A stretch of 6,639 bases of DNA, from positions 1 through 6,639 of the forward strand of contig JAITSR010000218.1 of NCBI GenBank assembly GCA_031287655.1, given 5' to 3'. Position 1 is the first letter of the stretch. Each line of letters starts with the position of its first letter. Under the pieces are notes generated by a model, which was not told the DNA's origin, did not search any database, and was given only the letters and a program-made list of their open reading frames with translations. This stretch comes from Clostridiales bacterium. GTDB taxonomy: Bacteria > Bacillota > Clostridia > WRLR01. A program made the position numbers and the translations under genes. Below, piece by piece: positions 5,004-6,639 of this stretch.

Positions 5004-6395
5004 TCATGGCTGTGGTTCACTTTTGAGCGCGTTGCGCACATGGATGAATTTTCCGCTTTTGTCCGGGCCGGGAGGCGTGTCGGACAGATAAATATGTGCC
5101 CGGACGCCGTGTTTTGCCAGCGTCTCGTCAACGACCGCCTTTGCCTTCTCAAAAGTGCTTACCCTGTCGTCCGCCGCGATCCGGAGCTCCAACCGGTTTT
5201 CATCGTGCAAGAGCGCCTGAAACGACCTCACCTCCGGCATATTAGTGAGCACGATATAGATCAGCCACGGGATGATCTCGACCTCGCCGTCTTTGCCGCG
5301 GAACCGGAGCGTGTCATCCGTGCGCCCCTCCACCTCGACCCACGGGGAAGTCCGCCCGCATGGGCAGCCCTCGTCGTGGTACACGATCCGGTCGGTCACC
5401 TCATACCGTATGTATGGCTGAATAAAGTTGCCCATCGTCGTCAAAAGCCATTTGTCCGCGCGGCCTGTCGCGACGGGCCTGTTTTCACGGTCGACCGGCT
5501 CCATCACAACCCAGTCGTCATTGACGTGCATATGGCCGAAAGGGCACTCGCTTGCGACGGAACCGCTCTCCGTGCTCAAATAGGCGTTGATCGGGCGGCG
5601 GCCAAAGGCGGCCTCTAAGGTTTTTTTTGAATCGTCGGATAAATATTCGCCGCACGATACGACGAGCAGCGGTGAGATGTGCAGCCTGCCCGCGAGCTGC
5701 TCCTTTGCCAGAACGGTCATCGCCGAAGGGTAGCCGCTGAACATCGCGGGTGAAAAGCGGTTCAGCTCCGCCACCAGCTCCGGCAAGGGGTCAAAGATGT
5801 CGAACAGCTTTGAGCCGAACCGTTTGATAATATTCACGCTCTTTCCGTAGATCAGCATCCCGCTGCCTAAATTAAAGCCGGGGTTCGCGCAGACAGTGGC
5901 GAACTTGCAGCGGCGCCGAAAATACTGATTCCTGACCTGCAAGGTCGGAAAGCCGCGCTCCCAGTCGAGCGCGTTCGACACATGGATCATGCCCCTGTCA
6001 TACAGGGTCACGGCGGGCGACCCGGTGGAACCCGAAGTCCGAAAGACCAAGTATTTGCCCAAAAACAGCTTCCCGTTGTTGTTCTGGTCCTTTATGTACT
6101 CCATAATCCCGTCCATCGTAACAGACCTGTCAGTCACCCAATCGTCAAAGCGTTCCTTCAGTTCATTCTTTGTCGTCACAGGCAAGTCGCTGAGTTTAAA
6201 ATCGTCATCCAGCCCGGCGTATAAGTCAGCGTAAAGGGGGCTGTGCGCCTTCGCGTAACGGACAATCCGCAGAAGCTGATTTCGCCGGTACGCCGCTTTT
6301 TCCGATTCGTCCATTTTGGCGTAAGCGGGGACCATCTTAGACGCGTAAAGCGCGCTGATTTCGCCGTCCCCGTTGGTAATAGGCGCCTTTTTCAT
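5004..6395 (-). CDS. Phenylacetate-CoA ligase-family adenylate-forming enzyme, copy C
   Basis: This is the first gene of the array in transcription order: 463 residues, gapless against A and B, and ending in the same SEPQP tail as B. The motifs TSGSTGSP, GYPSAM, YLSTES, RYEVTDR, CPCGR, EGRTDD and PDKSGK are intact. Its pocket region has its own substitutions (for example VRNQYFRRRCKFATVCANP), suggesting a different acyl group rather than simple gene dosage (inference). The start chosen is ATG at 6395, by analogy with copy A. The in-frame ATG at 6407 overlaps the AGAAAGGA ribosome binding site. The upstream region does not match the spacers between the other copies except for short repeat words, so this end marks the upstream boundary of the duplicated unit. 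I found no convincing promoter in the AT-rich repeats before it. The family call is secure; calling it a true phenylacetate ligase would be unsupported. Confidence 0.85.
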   Translation of the reverse strand: MKKAPITNGDGEISALYASKMVPAYAKMDESEKAAYRRNQLLRIVRYAKAHSPLYADLYAGLDDDFKLSDLPVTTKNELKERFDDWVTDRSVTMDGIMEYIKDQNNNGKLFLGKYLVFRTSGSTGSPAVTLYDRGMIHVSNALDWERGFPTLQVRNQYFRRRCKFATVCANPGFNLGSGMLIYGKSVNIIKRFGSKLFDIFDPLPELVAELNRFSPAMFSGYPSAMTVLAKEQLAGRLHISPLLVVSCGEYLSDDSKKTLEAAFGRRPINAYLSTESGSVASECPFGHMHVNDDWVVMEPVDRENRPVATGRADKWLLTTMGNFIQPYIRYEVTDRIVYHDEGCPCGRTSPWVEVEGRTDDTLRFRGKDGEVEIIPWLIYIVLTNMPEVRSFQALLHDENRLELRIAADDRVSTFEKAKAVVDETLAKHGVRAHIYLSDTPPGPDKSGKFIHVRNALKSEPQP

Positions 6396-6420
6396 TTCGA
6401 CGACCATTCCTTTCTATTTT

Positions 6421-6530
6421 ATAATTCACAATGCATAGTGTACGATTCACAATTGATAATACACATTGTACAATTCATAGTTCACAATGCACAATATGCG
6501 ATTCATAATTTTTAATTGTGAATTTATAGA
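6421..6530. repeat. Degenerate AT-rich repeat block upstream of copy C
   Basis: Variants of ATTCACAAT, ATTCATAAT and TTGTACAAT words fill this stretch. TTCACAATGCA occurs at 6425-6435 and 6481-6491, and the 15-mer TTCACAATGCACAAT (6481-6495) is identical to 3403-3417 in the B/A spacer, so the blocks are related. ATTCACAATT (6445-6454) and AATTGTGAAT (6514-6523) form an inverted pair. There is no coding content. Any promoter for copy C would have to lie in or beyond this block. Confidence 0.7.
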
Positions 6531-6549
6531 TGCACCGAGAGCATATCAG

Positions 6550-6628
6550 AAAAAAGCCGCCGAGGTCAAGCGTCGCTCGCAGTCCGCTCGCTCCCCGCTA
6601 TGGAACCCTATGGTTCCCTTCGGCGGCT
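6550..6628 (-). terminator. Terminator-like inverted repeat with T run, reading toward copy C
   Basis: On the - strand AGCCGCCGA (6628-6620) and TCGGCGGCT (6563-6555) form a perfect 9-base stem followed by a run of T (6555-6550). The 56-base loop contains a nested 6-base hairpin GGAACC-4-GGTTCC (6602-6617). This could end a gene lying beyond the window and isolate the ligase array from it. The long loop is atypical for a simple Rho-independent terminator, so a structured RNA element or a dispersed repeat is an alternative. Confidence 0.55.
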
Positions 6629-6639
6629 GCTTCGCAGCC
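6625..6639 (-). other. GC-rich hairpin at the window edge
   Basis: GGCTGC, TTC, GCAGCC is a perfect 6-base stem with a 3-base loop. It shares 6625-6628 with the long terminator stem, so the two structures cannot form together. It is cut by the window end, and its full context is not visible. Confidence 0.5.

Larger units (their letters stand above)
1955..6407 (-). repeat. Tandem gene triplication, unit about 1.53 kb
   Basis: Three ligase genes repeat head-to-tail. Start-to-start distances are 1528 (B to A) and 1536 bases (C to B). The 8-base difference lies entirely in the spacers: one extra 7-base repeat copy and one extra base. The unit is therefore gene plus spacer, and no coding indel has been fixed since duplication. 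Confidence 0.9.

Noticed and set aside
1949..5618. Long + strand open frames opposite the ends of each ligase (1949-2554, 3390-4094, 5001-5618), similar to one another
   Set aside because: Their similarity follows from the conserved ligase codons on the other strand. They lack ribosome binding sites and resemble no known family.
2918..6224. Shorter + strand frames of about 80-95 residues inside each ligase (2918-3160, 4401-4688, 5982-6224)
   Set aside because: They are antisense shadows of the TSGSTG region of the ligases.
4860..6407. Ligase starts at the upstream ATG (4871 for B, 6407 for C)
   Set aside because: These ATGs abut the ribosome binding site with no spacing, and the equivalent codon in copy A is CTG. 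The internal ATG is common to all three.
4707..6515. + strand frames ending in repetitive Asn/Ser/Phe text (4707-4988 and 6243-6515)
   Set aside because: They translate the AATTC/ATTCACAAT repeats plus antisense ligase DNA and are typical spurious proteins.

Overview
The window looks like a chromosomal segment of a moderately GC-rich Clostridia-like Firmicute. The assignment is an inference from three signs: a BirA-type biotin operator fused to a textbook sigma-A promoter, AGGAGG-like ribosome binding sites, and AT-rich degenerate AATTC/TTCACAAT repeats in the spacers of the kind often seen in clostridial genomes. No rRNA, tRNA, CRISPR array or transposase is visible.

Left end (1-480): the 3' part of an ABC exporter ATPase on the + strand. 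It is cut off by the window at its start, and its normal C-terminal end appears to be missing. It converges on bioY. Positions 481-1200 hold bioY on the - strand, the substrate-binding membrane subunit of a biotin ECF transporter. Its promoter (TTGACA-17-TATAAT) lies inside a near-perfect BirA operator, so this gene is almost certainly repressed when biotin is plentiful. Positions 1200-1833 hold a two-gene MntA/HepT (MNT nucleotidyltransferase antitoxin / HEPN RNase toxin) cassette on the - strand, with its own promoter at 1901-1929.

Right part (1952-6395): three tandem paralogues on the - strand encode adenylate-forming enzymes of the phenylacetate-CoA ligase (PaaK/COG1541) family, called here copies A (1952-3331), B (3468-4859) and C (5004-6395). 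They align without gaps over about 458 residues. By hand count, A and B differ at about 96 of 458 positions (about 79% identity). Catalytic motifs are intact in all three. The two spacers between them differ by only six substitutions plus one 7-base and one 1-base length change, so they are better conserved than the genes. The length change is one copy of a GGAATTC-type heptamer. A related but diverged repeat block precedes copy C. The array order of transcription is C, B, A, then mntA, hepT and bioY, the last three with separate promoters.

Right edge (6408-6639): no gene. It holds the AT-rich repeat block and then a GC-rich inverted repeat followed by six T on the - strand. This looks like the terminator of a gene beyond the window, and it overlaps a second, mutually exclusive hairpin.

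The most unusual content is the ligase triplication with its conserved repeat-bearing spacers. The substrate of these enzymes cannot be read from the sequence, and no carrier protein, reductase or glycosyltransferase is present in the window to suggest one.
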